Assembly: GCA_938034705.1 (NCBI GenBank)
Contig: CALHMG010000039.1
Span: 1-48,536, forward strand
Length of the DNA: 48,536 bases
Source: an uncultured Gammaproteobacteria bacterium
GTDB taxonomy: Bacteria; Pseudomonadota; Gammaproteobacteria; Arenicellales; CALHMG01
Direction of reading: 5' to 3'
Part shown: one piece after another, positions 9,088-18,180 of the stretch
How the letters are laid out: each line of letters starts with the position of its first letter
How positions within the stretch are numbered: the stretch's first letter is position 1
Made by a program: the position numbers and the translations under genes
Notes under the pieces: generated by a model
Seen by the model: the letters and a program-made list of their open reading frames with translations, nothing else
What the model was told of the DNA's origin: nothing
The model's database searches: none

Positions 9088-11180
9088 CTGCGCTTGTCGA
9101 GCGCCTGTTTGATTGCGTCGAATCTTGACTCAAGAGCGGGCGCCGCAGACGGCGCTACCGGTCCCGTGCTCCACCAGCGTTCGAGCAGGGCGTCGGTCTT
9201 CAGGGTCGCGATGTTGTCGGCTTCCTTTGATTTTGACTTGCCCATGGCAGCGGCGAGGCGGTCGACCTGCACCTGCATGCGTTCGGCCGCAAACTCGCCT
9301 GGCGAGTCGATTTCGGCGCGAATTTCAAGTTCAAGACAAAGGCGTTCGCGCTCTTTTTGATTCCTGGAGAAAGCACCTTCGAGCTGTTTGCCGGCGGCGC
9401 TGTCACCATCGGCTGCCTTGGCCGCAAGTTCAAAACGTTTGGTCAGGGCCTTGGCAACCTTGCTGTCGGGTGACTCGGCCTTTTCCCAGTCTGATTTCAA
9501 CGCCGCGATATCGCCAGGTCCGCCCGCAGCGATAGCTTCGGCGCTGGCGCAGATGCTGGCCATCTGGTCGAGCTGGCGTTGTTCAGCCTGCTGCTGCTGT
9601 CGCTTGACGCCGCTGACACGCTTTTCGACTTTTTTGATGGCGTCCTTGAAGCGTTTTTCAACACGGCTCATCTGCTTGCGATCGACGTAGCCGGCTTCGG
9701 CGTATTCCGAGCGAAGTTTGTTCAGCGTTGCGCTTGAGCCAAGAATCGCTTCTTCGTCTGCCTCGGCAAGCGCCTCGATTCGTTTAATAACCTCGTCTTT
9801 GGCTTCGAGGTTAGCGGCGTAGCTCGCGTCGCGCGCCTTGAATGATTCGCGACGTCGGTCGTAGATGGCGTCACAGGCTGCTTTGAATTCCGCCCAGAGC
9901 TTGCGTTCGACGCGATGGTGGGCAAGAACGGTTGGGCGCCACGCGGTCTGCGCCTCGCGCACCTGATCTACCGCCTTGCGATTGTCTTCTTCGCTGGCAA
10001 GTGCCTTAACTTTCTCGATGAGGCCCTCACGCATTTTGAGGCAGCGCTTGCGTTCGACTTCCAGCGGCTGTTTGATTCCCGCCAGCGCTTCATCAAATCG
10101 CTGGTCGATGGATTTACGCTTCTTGCGATCAACCGGCCCGGCTTTGCGCCAGTCGCCAAGTATGTTGCGAAACGCTTTGTCGATCTCGCGCCAGTCGGGA
10201 TTGTCCCAGTCTGTTTCGGCGGCAAGCTTCTCGGCTTTCGCGCAAACGGCTTCGCGGCGCTCCAGATTGCCGGCGCGCTCGGCACTCTGATTCTCAAACC
10301 AGGCTTTGCAGGGTTCGTAGGCGCGGGTGCACGCACCGTCAAATCTTTCCCAGAGTTCGCGTGGCGCGGAATCTCCGCTCTTGTCCCAGCCCTGCCAGGT
10401 TTCTCGAGCGCGTCGAATTTCGGCCGCGATCTGTGGCGGCTGCTGTTTCGAGTTGGCGAGCAGCTCAACCTCGGCGATCAGTTTTTCGCGTGCCTGGCCG
10501 GTGCTCCAGTTCCGCCAGTCGCGTAGCTCGCGAAGCCTTGGCTTGAACGAGTCGATACGGGTTCGCAGCGCCGTGGTCTTTTCAGAAGACAGATCAATCT
10601 TGACGCGCTCAAAACGCGAAATGATCTTTTGCTCAAGTGACTGCGCGTCTTTCAGGTTGCCGTCGGTGACGGCCTTGTCGAGTTCATCCAGGCTCTGCTC
10701 GATGATTTCAACAGACTTGTCGCGGTTTTCAAGCTGTTTGGTGCGACGAGCTCTTAATGTGTCGAGATGTTCGTTAAGGCCTTTGAGTTCGGCATCGTCT
10801 TCGGGCTTGCCTTCGGTGAAAGCCTCGGCTTCCTTGCGCAGCGACTTCATGTCGCTTTCGCTGATGGGCACATCGTTGGTGGCGAGCTTCATCGCGCGCT
10901 CAACCAGAGGCAGACCGGCAAAGGTTGCAGCGGTGATGACGGCAGCCTTGGCGCCTTTTTTGCCCTTCTTTTTCTTTTTGGATTTTTTGCGCGACTTGCC
11001 GGGTTTTGACGCCAGACGTTCGTAGTGCGCGAGACGATCTTCATCGGCCGACGCAGGCTTGGGTCTGGGGGCGGGCCGGGCGGCAGGCGTGCTGGTTGCC
11101 GGCGCTGCATGCGCTGATTTGCCCGCTTCACTCTCGTAGTGGGCCAGGCGTTCGGCGTCGGGGGAGTTGACTTCACTCAT
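9084..11180 (-). CDS. DUF349 repeat coiled-coil protein
   Basis: 698 residues, almost wholly charged helix, with several DUF349 repeats: W-x-x-x-G pairs such as DWRKAGPVDRKKRKSIDQRF recur between about residues 210 and 500. The N-terminal 110 residues are different: a repeated RLAHYE segment occurs at residues 11 and 48, followed by a run dense in lysine (about 56-78) and a short hydrophobic patch with ITAATFAG. The basic tract suggests nucleic acid or ribosome contact, but this is inference. DUF349 proteins have no firmly assigned biochemical activity that I can rely on. The stop codon shares a palindromic CTAG with the stop of the convergent pseudokinase gene, so the two genes overlap by four bases. 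Confidence 0.85.
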   Translation of the reverse strand: MSEVNSPDAERLAHYESEAGKSAHAAPATSTPAARPAPRPKPASADEDRLAHYERLASKPGKSRKKSKKKKKGKKGAKAAVITAATFAGLPLVERAMKLATNDVPISESDMKSLRKEAEAFTEGKPEDDAELKGLNEHLDTLRARRTKQLENRDKSVEIIEQSLDELDKAVTDGNLKDAQSLEQKIISRFERVKIDLSSEKTTALRTRIDSFKPRLRELRDWRNWSTGQAREKLIAEVELLANSKQQPPQIAAEIRRARETWQGWDKSGDSAPRELWERFDGACTRAYEPCKAWFENQSAERAGNLERREAVCAKAEKLAAETDWDNPDWREIDKAFRNILGDWRKAGPVDRKKRKSIDQRFDEALAGIKQPLEVERKRCLKMREGLIEKVKALASEEDNRKAVDQVREAQTAWRPTVLAHHRVERKLWAEFKAACDAIYDRRRESFKARDASYAANLEAKDEVIKRIEALAEADEEAILGSSATLNKLRSEYAEAGYVDRKQMSRVEKRFKDAIKKVEKRVSGVKRQQQQAEQRQLDQMASICASAEAIAAGGPGDIAALKSDWEKAESPDSKVAKALTKRFELAAKAADGDSAAGKQLEGAFSRNQKERERLCLELEIRAEIDSPGEFAAERMQVQVDRLAAAMGKSKSKEADNIATLKTDALLERWWSTGPVAPSAAPALESRFDAIKQALDKRS

Positions 11181-11280
11181 TGCGAAAAGGTTACCGGCTA
11201 CTCATGACGTTGTCGTCGCATTGTAGCCCGAGAATACCCCGTTGCGCGGCCTCTCAGAATGTCACAAACAACAAGAACCT

Positions 11281-11772
11281 TTAACTGGTGTGAGATGTCG
11301 TGCGTAACAGCGAATTTACCTGTTCATTCAAGTCCATAACGTGGCGCAGGTTTGCACCAAAGTCGGCAATGCCGAAGCCGGCCGCGGAACGGACGTTGAG
11401 CATGGAGTATCGGCCGAAGTCAGTACATTTCACGGTTACACGATCTTCGAAGCCGATCAGGCGGTTCGGTGCCGTGGCCTCGAGCGTCAGGGTTTCACCG
11501 CTTTGACGCGTGATTTCCCAACCGAGTCGTCGGCAGGCGAGGCAGCAACAGTCATACAGTGCGGCTGCGGGAATTTCGTGACGGCCGGTTCGCAGCTCTG
11601 GCAGATCGGCGTTGGGCGCAGTTTCGACGACGTTATGACCGAGATACTGACGCAATCGGGGAATTACGCCGGGAGCTTCGGTGACCGGGACGTTGTTTGC
11701 CGAGATCACGGTCAGGGCCATGATCATCACCAGGCCAATAATCGACAGCAGCGCGATCACGACCATCGTCAT
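11281..11772 (-). CDS. DUF1499 domain protein
   Basis: 163 residues with an N-terminal hydrophobic helix (about residues 3-24), then a soluble domain. The pattern DRVTVKC...YSMLNVRSAAGFGIADFGANLRHV matches the C-terminal signature of DUF1499: a strand, then an RSA motif, a glycine-rich turn, DFG-x-N and a helix. Function is unknown; the helix suggests attachment to the inner membrane. A CCCLAC cluster at about residues 74-79 is unusual and could bind a metal or form disulfides. There are no close neighbours on the same strand apart from the DUF349 gene about 100 bases downstream. Confidence 0.7.
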   Translation of the reverse strand: MTMVVIALLSIIGLVMIMALTVISANNVPVTEAPGVIPRLRQYLGHNVVETAPNADLPELRTGRHEIPAAALYDCCCLACRRLGWEITRQSGETLTLEATAPNRLIGFEDRVTVKCTDFGRYSMLNVRSAAGFGIADFGANLRHVMDLNEQVNSLLRTTSHTS

Positions 11773-12038
11773 CGTGCAGATCTCGCGAATTCTGGTGACC
11801 CGTCAGCTGGGGTAACACCGGACGCGGGGCGGGCGCGTGTTGGGAGGGCAAATCTGGCGTACATCATCCGTGAGCTGGCCAAACTGATTTGAACAAATTA
11901 ACTGCCGATTGGCCCCGGATCTCCTCTTCAAGTCCTTCAATCTGGAAGAACCCCGGTGAAGACAATTCGCGCGCCAGCCAGCAATATGGGCGATTATGGG
12001 GCCTAGTTATACCCCATCCCCGGATCAGGCGGTGTGTT

Positions 12039-12668
12039 TTGGACGAATTTGTCGATATCGCGGTAGCAGTAGGTGCCTGGAGCCTGTGGGGTCTGGGGCA
12101 TTCGGCACTGGCCAGCCGGCGTTTCAAGGCGATGGCGACAGCTCGCTACGGGCTCGCCGGGGCCGGTCTGCGCCGGCTGTATAACCTGTTTGCGCTGGTT
12201 TCGCTGATACCTGTGGTCTGGGTGACGTGGCTTGCGACGCGGTCTTCGGCCAGCGTGATCTCGTATGAGGGTGTGTTCGCGGTCCTGCCCTGGGCTGCGC
12301 TGGGCCTTGCCGTGGTGATTTTCATCGACACGCTGCGGGTCTATAACGCTCGCGAATTTGCCGGTCTGGCTGAAGAGGAGGGCGCGTCGGGTCTGGGGTT
12401 CTCGACCAGTCACCGATTTGTTCGCCACCCGTGGTATTTCGCGATTCTGCTGATTTTGTGGGTGCGCGACCTGAGTATCGCGGACGCGGCGATCAGCGCG
12501 GTGCTGACGCTGTATCTCATTATTGGCACACGGCGCGAAGAACGACGACTGGCTGCTGATCACAGCGTATGGCAAAGCTATGCACAATCGGTGCCGATGC
12601 TGGTGCCGTGGCCTCGTCGGTATTTGACGACCGACCGGCTGGCAAGATTGATTTCGCAAAGCGATTAA
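12039..12668 (+). CDS. Integral membrane protein of the NnrU/isoprenylcysteine methyltransferase-like family
   Basis: About 209 residues if translation starts at the TTG at 12039, placed just before the first membrane helix; the frame stays open upstream to another TTG at 11889 with no better support. Five or so membrane helices are visible. The C-terminal half has HRFVRHPWYFAILLILW, then LYLIIGTRREERRL and W-x-x-Y, the arrangement of the SAM-dependent ICMT/PEMT and NnrU superfamily (R-H-P-x-Y, then RREE). A membrane methyltransferase or an NnrU-type protein of nitrogen-oxide metabolism are both possible; I cannot separate them from sequence alone. It is 37 bases upstream of the mltD-like gene on the same strand. 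Confidence 0.75.
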   Translation: MDEFVDIAVAVGAWSLWGLGHSALASRRFKAMATARYGLAGAGLRRLYNLFALVSLIPVVWVTWLATRSSASVISYEGVFAVLPWAALGLAVVIFIDTLRVYNAREFAGLAEEEGASGLGFSTSHRFVRHPWYFAILLILWVRDLSIADAAISAVLTLYLIIGTRREERRLAADHSVWQSYAQSVPMLVPWPRRYLTTDRLARLISQSD

Positions 12669-12705
12669 TCGGTGCGACCCAACTGGCGCTGCTACACTTT
12701 TCGCC

Positions 12706-15123
12706 ATGGGTAACGTGCTGAAATCAAAAGTTATTGCCGGCGTAGTGTTCGCCGGCGCGGTGGCCGTCATGGCGACGACAACCGTTCGAGCGGATCACCT
12801 CGTTGAGCATCACGAGTTGCAGTGCAGCGAGACCTTTCCCTGCGCCGATGAGCTTCGTCGTCGCGTTGATTTCTGGATCAACGTTTTTCGCAAGTGGGAA
12901 TCAGACGATGTGATCCTGCATGACTCTGCGCGTCCCGAACGCGTGTATCAGGTTCTGCACGCTCCTGACGGCTGTTCGGGCAAGAAATCTTCAGGCGCCA
13001 AGGCGCGCAACAAAATTAAAAAGAAGCTGCTCGCGCTGGCCGGTCGAATCGACAAGGGCAACAAAACCTGGACCGATAAGGATCTGCATCTGGTTTCGAT
13101 GTTTCCTTCGCGCAAGGCCGCGCACCTGCGCTCTGCGGCAAAACGAATCAGATGTCAGCAGGGCAACCGCGATCGATTTGTAAAAGCGCTGCAGCGGTTT
13201 GGAAAATACAAAAAGCTGGTTGCGCCGATCCTGAAAGACGAGGGACTCCCCGACGATATCCTTTATCTTCCTTTTGTTGAGTCAGCCTACAACCCGCACG
13301 CGTATTCGCGCGTCGGTGCGGCAGGGCTGTGGCAGATCATGCCGCGAACGGGTCGCGGTCTTGGCTTGAAGTTGAACGCAACAATCGACGAACGTCTTGA
13401 CCCTGAGGCCGCGACACGGGCGGCGGCGCGATATCTCAACGACTCAAAGAAGCGTCTGACGGCGGCGGCTCGTGAAAAAGATTCGACAATCACGGCGGGT
13501 GAGCTGAATCCATTCATTATCACGTCATACAACTATGGCGTGGCCGGCATGCGAAGAGCGATCAACAAGCTCGGGCCGGACTTTGTCCTGGTGCTGAACA
13601 AGTACAAGTCGGCGAGTTTTCAGACGGCGGTGAAGAACTTCTACGCCAGCTTTCTTGCCGCTCGTCACGTTGCGAAGAATGAAACCGAGTACTTCGGCAA
13701 ACTGATTCGCAACCGGCCGTTGCGCTACGACTCCGTGCAGCTGAAGACCGCGACTTCGCTCAAGCGCATTCGTAAGGTGTTTGGCGTTGACGATGAACAG
13801 CTTAAGGCGCTGAACCCGGCGCTGACGCGGTACGTGTGGCACGAGTGGCGATTCATACCCAAGGGCTATGTTCTGCGTTTGCCGGATCGCGAGGACAACT
13901 GGAAACCACAGCGCGCTCGATTCGCAAGTCTGGCGCCGGAATCTGAAAGCTCGGTTAATCGGAACTATCGCGTCAAGAAGGGCGACACGGCGTGTGGTAT
14001 TGCCCACGCGTTCAGAATTGGCTGCCGAGATCTGATTGCAGCAAACAGTCTCGGTCGACGTGGATTGATACGCGTCGGGCAGAAGCTGTTGATACCGGGC
14101 AAACGCGGCAAAGGTGAAGCAGTGGTGGCATCGAGTCGCGTCGCGGCAGATACGTCTTCGCGAAAGGCAAAAAACTACAAGGTCAGAAAGGGCGACACGC
14201 CGTGTGGTATCGCGCGTACCTTTGGCGTTAACTGCAAGGCGTTGATGCGGGCGAACGGCATTGGCAAGCGTGGCGTCATCAAAATTGGACAGAAGATCAA
14301 AGTGCCGGGTACGGCTGCGCCAACGGTGCCCGACTTCGTCAAGGTGAAAAAAGGCGATACCGCCTGCGGTATTGCGCGACGTCTCGGTGTCGACTGCGGC
14401 GATCTCTTGCGCGCGAACGGACTCAACCGAAAGTCGACGATACGAATCGGCCAGAAGCTGTATCGACCCGGGCGCGAGCCTGAGCTGACCAATGTAACCA
14501 CTGCTGATTCGGCCGAGAATTCGCCGGCGCCCCCGACCAAGCCGTCTGACGTTGTTGTTGTGTCCGGTGAGACACCGGGTGACAAGTTCGGGGCTCCGCT
14601 CGATAGCGATATAGATCTTCGTGCGCGCTACGAAAAATTTCGCGGCAAGCTTGCGTGGGTGATTACCGTCGAGCCGGATGAAACTCTCGGGCACTTCGCC
14701 GACTGGCTCGACAGCGGTTTCGCCAAAGAGGTTCGCCGCGTTAATCGTATGAAGTCAGGGCAGTCGATTCGGGCGGGCCAGACAATCCGGCTGCCCATCA
14801 AGACCGACGCCCAGAAAGCTCAGTTTGAACAGCGGCGGTCTGAGTACCATCGCGTGCTCGCTGAAGAGTTCAAGGAACACTTTGTGGTTGTTGATGCCAG
14901 GGACTACACGGTAAAGGCCGGCGATAGCCCGTGGGCTATTGCGTCGCGAAACGAGATGCCCGTCTGGGTGTTGATGCGTTTTAACCCGGACCTGCGCCGT
15001 CGCTCCCCGTCGGTGGGTGACAAGCTTTCGCTGCCGGTCATCAAGCCCAATACTGATAGCGCTGACGGGGCCAAGGCCGGGCTGGGGCCGCTTGAAAAAG
15101 CGACGCCAAAGCCCGAGCAGTAA
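12706..15123 (+). CDS. mltD: Lytic murein transglycosylase D with multiple LysM domains
   Basis: 805 residues, exported: an N-terminal signal peptide ends near residue 29 (TVRA|DH). The SLT (family 1D) catalytic domain spans about 170-300, with catalytic Glu192 in LPFVESAYNP and the motif AAGLWQIMPRTGRG. A degenerate LysM-like segment near 345-395 is followed by three strong LysM repeats at about 420, 488 and 543 (each KKGDT or RKGDT ... IGQK or VGQK) and two diverged ones near 648 and 731. The three strong repeats each contain a Cys pair (GDTACGIA...GC, GDTPCGIA...NC, GDTACGIA...DC). The role is peptidoglycan cleavage with LysM binding to glycan. E. coli MltD is shorter, with two LysM repeats, and has a lipobox; none is seen here. 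Confidence 0.88.
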   Translation: MGNVLKSKVIAGVVFAGAVAVMATTTVRADHLVEHHELQCSETFPCADELRRRVDFWINVFRKWESDDVILHDSARPERVYQVLHAPDGCSGKKSSGAKARNKIKKKLLALAGRIDKGNKTWTDKDLHLVSMFPSRKAAHLRSAAKRIRCQQGNRDRFVKALQRFGKYKKLVAPILKDEGLPDDILYLPFVESAYNPHAYSRVGAAGLWQIMPRTGRGLGLKLNATIDERLDPEAATRAAARYLNDSKKRLTAAAREKDSTITAGELNPFIITSYNYGVAGMRRAINKLGPDFVLVLNKYKSASFQTAVKNFYASFLAARHVAKNETEYFGKLIRNRPLRYDSVQLKTATSLKRIRKVFGVDDEQLKALNPALTRYVWHEWRFIPKGYVLRLPDREDNWKPQRARFASLAPESESSVNRNYRVKKGDTACGIAHAFRIGCRDLIAANSLGRRGLIRVGQKLLIPGKRGKGEAVVASSRVAADTSSRKAKNYKVRKGDTPCGIARTFGVNCKALMRANGIGKRGVIKIGQKIKVPGTAAPTVPDFVKVKKGDTACGIARRLGVDCGDLLRANGLNRKSTIRIGQKLYRPGREPELTNVTTADSAENSPAPPTKPSDVVVVSGETPGDKFGAPLDSDIDLRARYEKFRGKLAWVITVEPDETLGHFADWLDSGFAKEVRRVNRMKSGQSIRAGQTIRLPIKTDAQKAQFEQRRSEYHRVLAEEFKEHFVVVDARDYTVKAGDSPWAIASRNEMPVWVLMRFNPDLRRRSPSVGDKLSLPVIKPNTDSADGAKAGLGPLEKATPKPEQ

Positions 15124-15143
15124 CCCGGCGCCGGCCGAGAGTC

Positions 15144-15560
15144 TCAGTCTTCTTTGAGATCCAGCGAAGCTGAATTGATGCAGTAGCGCAGTCCGGTCGG
15201 CGCAGGGCCATCGTCAAAGACGTGGCCAAGGTGAGAGTCACATCGGCTGCAGTGCACTTCGGTGCGGACCATGAAAAAGCTTCGGTCGCTTGTGGTGCCG
15301 ACATTTTCTTCCGAGACCGGCTGATAAAAGCTTGGCCACCCGGTGCCTGAATCGAACTTGGTGTCAGAATGAAAGAGTTCTTCGCCGCACCCGATGCAGA
15401 CATACATGCCTTTGGTCTTGGTGTCGTGATAGCGGCCGCTGAACGCGCGTTCTGTGCCGTGCTTGCGACAGACGTCGTACTGTTCGCTGGTTAACTGCTC
15501 GCGCCATTCCGCGTCAGACTTTTCGATTTTTGCTGAAGACTTTGGTTGGGGATCGCTCAT
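15144..15560 (-). CDS. msrB: Peptide-methionine (R)-S-oxide reductase
   Basis: 138 residues from the ATG at 15560. Repairs Met-R-sulfoxide in oxidised proteins, in the cytoplasm since no signal is seen. Zinc ligands are the two CxxC pairs at residues 55/58 (CIGC) and 104/107 (CSRC). The catalytic Cys127 is in RYCINSASL, and GTGWPSF (72-78) is the substrate-site motif. Length is normal for the stand-alone form. A longer reading would run into dinB, so the shorter start is preferred. It lies 52 bases downstream of dinB on the same strand and may be transcribed with it. Confidence 0.95.
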   Translation of the reverse strand: MSDPQPKSSAKIEKSDAEWREQLTSEQYDVCRKHGTERAFSGRYHDTKTKGMYVCIGCGEELFHSDTKFDSGTGWPSFYQPVSEENVGTTSDRSFFMVRTEVHCSRCDSHLGHVFDDGPAPTGLRYCINSASLDLKED

Positions 15561-15612
15561 TGCCACACGTGCCTCTGGCTGTGTCGGTTTATTCCGCCAT
15601 GAGTTTAGCAGG

Positions 15613-16815
15613 CTAACGTTCGCGGGTGCTGCGTCTGCGAAGAGAGCCGGCCCGGGTGATAGAGCCCTTGCCAAAACGGTCGCTGATTTCATCACTGAGA
15701 CTGTCAATAACCGACTCTTCACCGGGCTCGGAAATTCCTGCAAAAAGATCGCCCTGGGGCGAGTCTTTGTCGCCAAAACCACTGACGCCCATACCGAGAA
15801 GGCGGATCGCAAACTTTCGGTTACCGAGGTAGGTTTCCAGCAGGTCGCGTGCGGCTTGATAAAACGCATCCGTCGACGCGTCAGGTGCGGGCAGGGTGTG
15901 CGCTCGGGTCACGGTTTTGAAATCACCATGACGAACCTTGATCTGGACCGTTCGCGCTTTCATCTCTACACGGCGCACACGTCGTGCGACGTCTTCGGTT
16001 AAGGACAGCAGCACGCCGCAGAGCGTATCGAAATCGACAACGTCTTCTGAAAACGTTGTTTCGTGGGAAATCGACTTGGCGTCGTGATCGGGTATGACAG
16101 CGCGGCTGTCTTCGCCGCGTGCGAGCTGGGAGAGATGGCGGCCGCTGCGTTCGCCAAAGAGCTCGATCATGCTTTGCTCACCGCGCGTTCTGATATCGGC
16201 AACGGTGTGGATTCCCGAGGCCTGCAGCTTCGCGCCGGAGACTTTGCCGACGCCCCAGAGGCGTCGTACCGGCAACGGATCGAGAAAGCCCTGGATGTTG
16301 TCGGGGTCGACGACAACAAGGCCGTCAGGTTTGTCGAGATCGCTTGCGAGTTTTGCGAGGAACTTGTTGCTGGCAACGCCAACCGATGCGGTGAGCTGGG
16401 TGTCGTCCTTGATTTGATCGCGGATCTCGTTGGCGATCTGGATTGCGTCTCCATGCAGTTTCAGAGAGCCGCCGATGTCGAGAAAGGCTTCGTCGAGAGA
16501 CAGGGGTTCGACCAGAGGCGTGAAGCGATGAAACACGGCGCGGATCTGGGTGGCGATTTCGGCGTAATGAGACATCCGCGACGGCAGAAATATTCCGTCG
16601 GGGCATAGACGTTTGGCGGTGACGCCGGGCATGGCGCTGTGGACGCCGTAGCGTCTTGCGATGTAGTTGCAGGTCGACACGACACCGCGCGCGTTGGCAC
16701 CGCCGACAATGACGGGCTTGCCCTTGAGGGACGGATCGTCACGTTCTTCGACCGATGCGTAGAACGCATCCATATCAACGTGCAGAATTTTCAGCTCAGG
16801 GTGTGGGGTGGTCAT
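15613..16815 (-). CDS. dinB: DNA polymerase IV
   Basis: 400-residue Y-family translesion polymerase. The first metal-binding Asp is in [14 protein letters not shown] (Asp14) and the other acidic pair is in SLDEAFLDI (Asp108, Glu109). The helix-hairpin-helix region [16 protein letters not shown] and the little-finger domain follow. Length exceeds the E. coli enzyme (351) by a C-terminal tail of about 45 residues that may carry a clamp-binding motif: GDLFAGI resembles a QLxLF-type peptide only loosely. No SOS (LexA) box was found upstream, though a half site is present at about 16972. Confidence 0.95.
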   Translation of the reverse strand: MTTPHPELKILHVDMDAFYASVEERDDPSLKGKPVIVGGANARGVVSTCNYIARRYGVHSAMPGVTAKRLCPDGIFLPSRMSHYAEIATQIRAVFHRFTPLVEPLSLDEAFLDIGGSLKLHGDAIQIANEIRDQIKDDTQLTASVGVASNKFLAKLASDLDKPDGLVVVDPDNIQGFLDPLPVRRLWGVGKVSGAKLQASGIHTVADIRTRGEQSMIELFGERSGRHLSQLARGEDSRAVIPDHDAKSISHETTFSEDVVDFDTLCGVLLSLTEDVARRVRRVEMKARTVQIKVRHGDFKTVTRAHTLPAPDASTDAFYQAARDLLETYLGNRKFAIRLLGMGVSGFGDKDSPQGDLFAGISEPGEESVIDSLSDEISDRFGKGSITRAGSLRRRSTRER

Positions 16816-17052
16816 GGCGCTGGATTACGCGGCGCGAAATACGCACAAGTGGTTGATGTTATTGACCTTATGGATGAAAGGATGGTTTGTGCCTGGCGCC
16901 GGAGACGGCCTTAATTCGTTGTAAAGCAGGTATTTAGCATTCACATGCAAAGTAATTTCTGTATATGTTGGAGCTGACGCTTCACGAAACCGCAACAACC
17001 GCTGATGGTTTCCGGCGACCAGACTGAACCGGCAGCTTAGGTGAAAAGACAG

Positions 17053-17259
17053 ATGGCTGATCAAACTTCGCACGAATCCCGCGCCAAACCGGTAGCGCAA
17101 CTCGATGTTGTGGTGTCACGCATTCGCTCGACCCGCCAGCGACTGCGCAGGCTCACCAAGGCGAGTTCCGAGCCAACCAGCATTGCGCGTTGTCGCACCC
17201 AGCTTGAGACGGATGAGCGACTGCTCGCCGCGCTCAAATCGATGCGGCGTCACAACTAG
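17053..17259 (+). CDS. Small hypothetical basic protein
   Basis: 68 residues from the ATG at 17053, preceded by the good ribosome-binding site AGGTGA at 17039-17044; an in-frame GTG at 17041 overlaps that site and is less likely. The product is basic (many Arg and Lys) and predicted helical, with RIRSTRQRLRRL and RTQLETDERLLAALKSMRR suggesting a two-helix coiled hairpin. I do not recognise the family. Its stop codon shares a CTAG with that of the convergent rhodanese gene. The ribosome-binding site is the main support for it being real. The roughly 240 bases between dinB and this gene contain no other feature I can support. Confidence 0.5.
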   Translation: MADQTSHESRAKPVAQLDVVVSRIRSTRQRLRRLTKASSEPTSIARCRTQLETDERLLAALKSMRRHN

Positions 17260-18098
17260 GACTCGCCGACTTCGACAGGCGTGTCGGGCAGGTTGCCCCA
17301 TTCTGACCAGGATCCGTCGTATCCGCGGATATTTTTGTATCCAAGCGACTTCAGCATGACATAGCTGTGGGCCGAACGTTGATGCGTCTGGCAGTACGTG
17401 ATGATTTCGCGGTCCGGGGTGAGGCCGCGTTGTTCAAGCATTGTCCGCAACTCGTTGGCATCGCGCAGCCGCCCGGCGTTGTCGGGATCCATGGTGTCGA
17501 TCCAGTTGAGGTTGCGCGCGCCGGGTATTCGTCCACCGCGAGCTGAACGTACATCCTGACCGATATGTTCGGCCGGCGTGCGCGCGTCGAGAATGCCGAT
17601 CTGATCGTTGTCCAGGTTGTCGGTGATAAAGGCGACGTCGGCGAGCGTTGTAGAGGTGGCGTCGCTCGCGCCAAAGCGAGTCGCCGGGGCCGTGAAGCGT
17701 TCGCTGCTCATGGCGCGATTTTCGGCAGCCCATGCGGCCAGGCCGCCGTCGAGCAGTGACCAGTTGTTGAACCCGAGCACATCGAGCGTCCAGCAGAACC
17801 GCGAGGCTTTGCCGCTGCCTTCACCGTCATAGACCACGATTCGCCGGTCTGAACCGATGCCCGCCGCGCCGAGTCGAGCCACAATCTCGGGAAGGGGCGG
17901 GAGTTTGCCGGCTGCTGGCGCAATTCCGCTGACCAGCCACGCGTATTCGAAATGAATTGCCCCCGGGATATGCGCCTGGGCGTAGAGTTCACTGCTGGAC
18001 AAATCGACCAGCGTCAACGACGCATCTGCGCTCAAAAGTGAATCCAGCTCCGCCGTAGCGATCAGCACCCCAGTTTCCGTCCCGTATTCCACATCCAT
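17256..18098 (-). CDS. Tandem rhodanese sulfurtransferase (SseA-like)
   Basis: 280 residues from the ATG at 18098, with two rhodanese domains. The N-terminal domain (about 10-130) has VDLSSSELYAQAHIPGA and is inactive-type. The C-terminal domain (about 155-275) has the active-site loop TYCQTHQRS, whose Cys would carry the persulfide. A role in transferring sulfur from thiosulfate or 3-mercaptopyruvate to cyanide or thiols is inferred from the family. The loop CQTHQRS differs from the CGSGVTA of E. coli SseA and resembles thiosulfate-type loops. No signal peptide is seen, so it is cytoplasmic. It is divergent from truD with a repeat-containing gap between the two. Confidence 0.85.
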   Translation of the reverse strand: MDVEYGTETGVLIATAELDSLLSADASLTLVDLSSSELYAQAHIPGAIHFEYAWLVSGIAPAAGKLPPLPEIVARLGAAGIGSDRRIVVYDGEGSGKASRFCWTLDVLGFNNWSLLDGGLAAWAAENRAMSSERFTAPATRFGASDATSTTLADVAFITDNLDNDQIGILDARTPAEHIGQDVRSARGGRIPGARNLNWIDTMDPDNAGRLRDANELRTMLEQRGLTPDREIITYCQTHQRSAHSYVMLKSLGYKNIRGYDGSWSEWGNLPDTPVEVGES

Positions 18099-18139
18099 TC
18101 CCGGCAATCCTAAACAGACACCCAGTCTACCAAACCCCA

Positions 18140-18180
18140 AACTGGACACACACAATTGATCTCTGAACTGGACACACACT
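18140..18180. repeat. Two direct copies of AACTGGACACACAC at the truD 5' end
   Basis: AACTGGACACACACA at 18140-18154 and AACTGGACACACACT at 18166-18180, 26 bases apart. The shared core GGACACACAC is the same as in the inverted-repeat elements at 23689-23808 and in the pstS leader. No matching inverted arms were found here, so this looks like a partial copy. The second copy lies inside the longest truD reading frame and would encode ELDTH. Confidence 0.7.

Noticed and set aside
11864-12127. Open frame on the minus strand in the gap between the DUF1499 gene and the membrane protein gene
   Set aside because: Overlaps the start of a real membrane protein gene, shows no family features and has no ribosome-binding site; taken as a chance frame.
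15125-15134. CCGGCGCCGG palindrome after mltD as a terminator
   Set aside because: No loop and no T-run; short GC palindrome expected by chance in this composition.
16969-16985. CTGTATATG upstream of dinB, similar to a LexA (SOS) half site
   Set aside because: The other half ACAG at the right spacing is missing; only one side matches.
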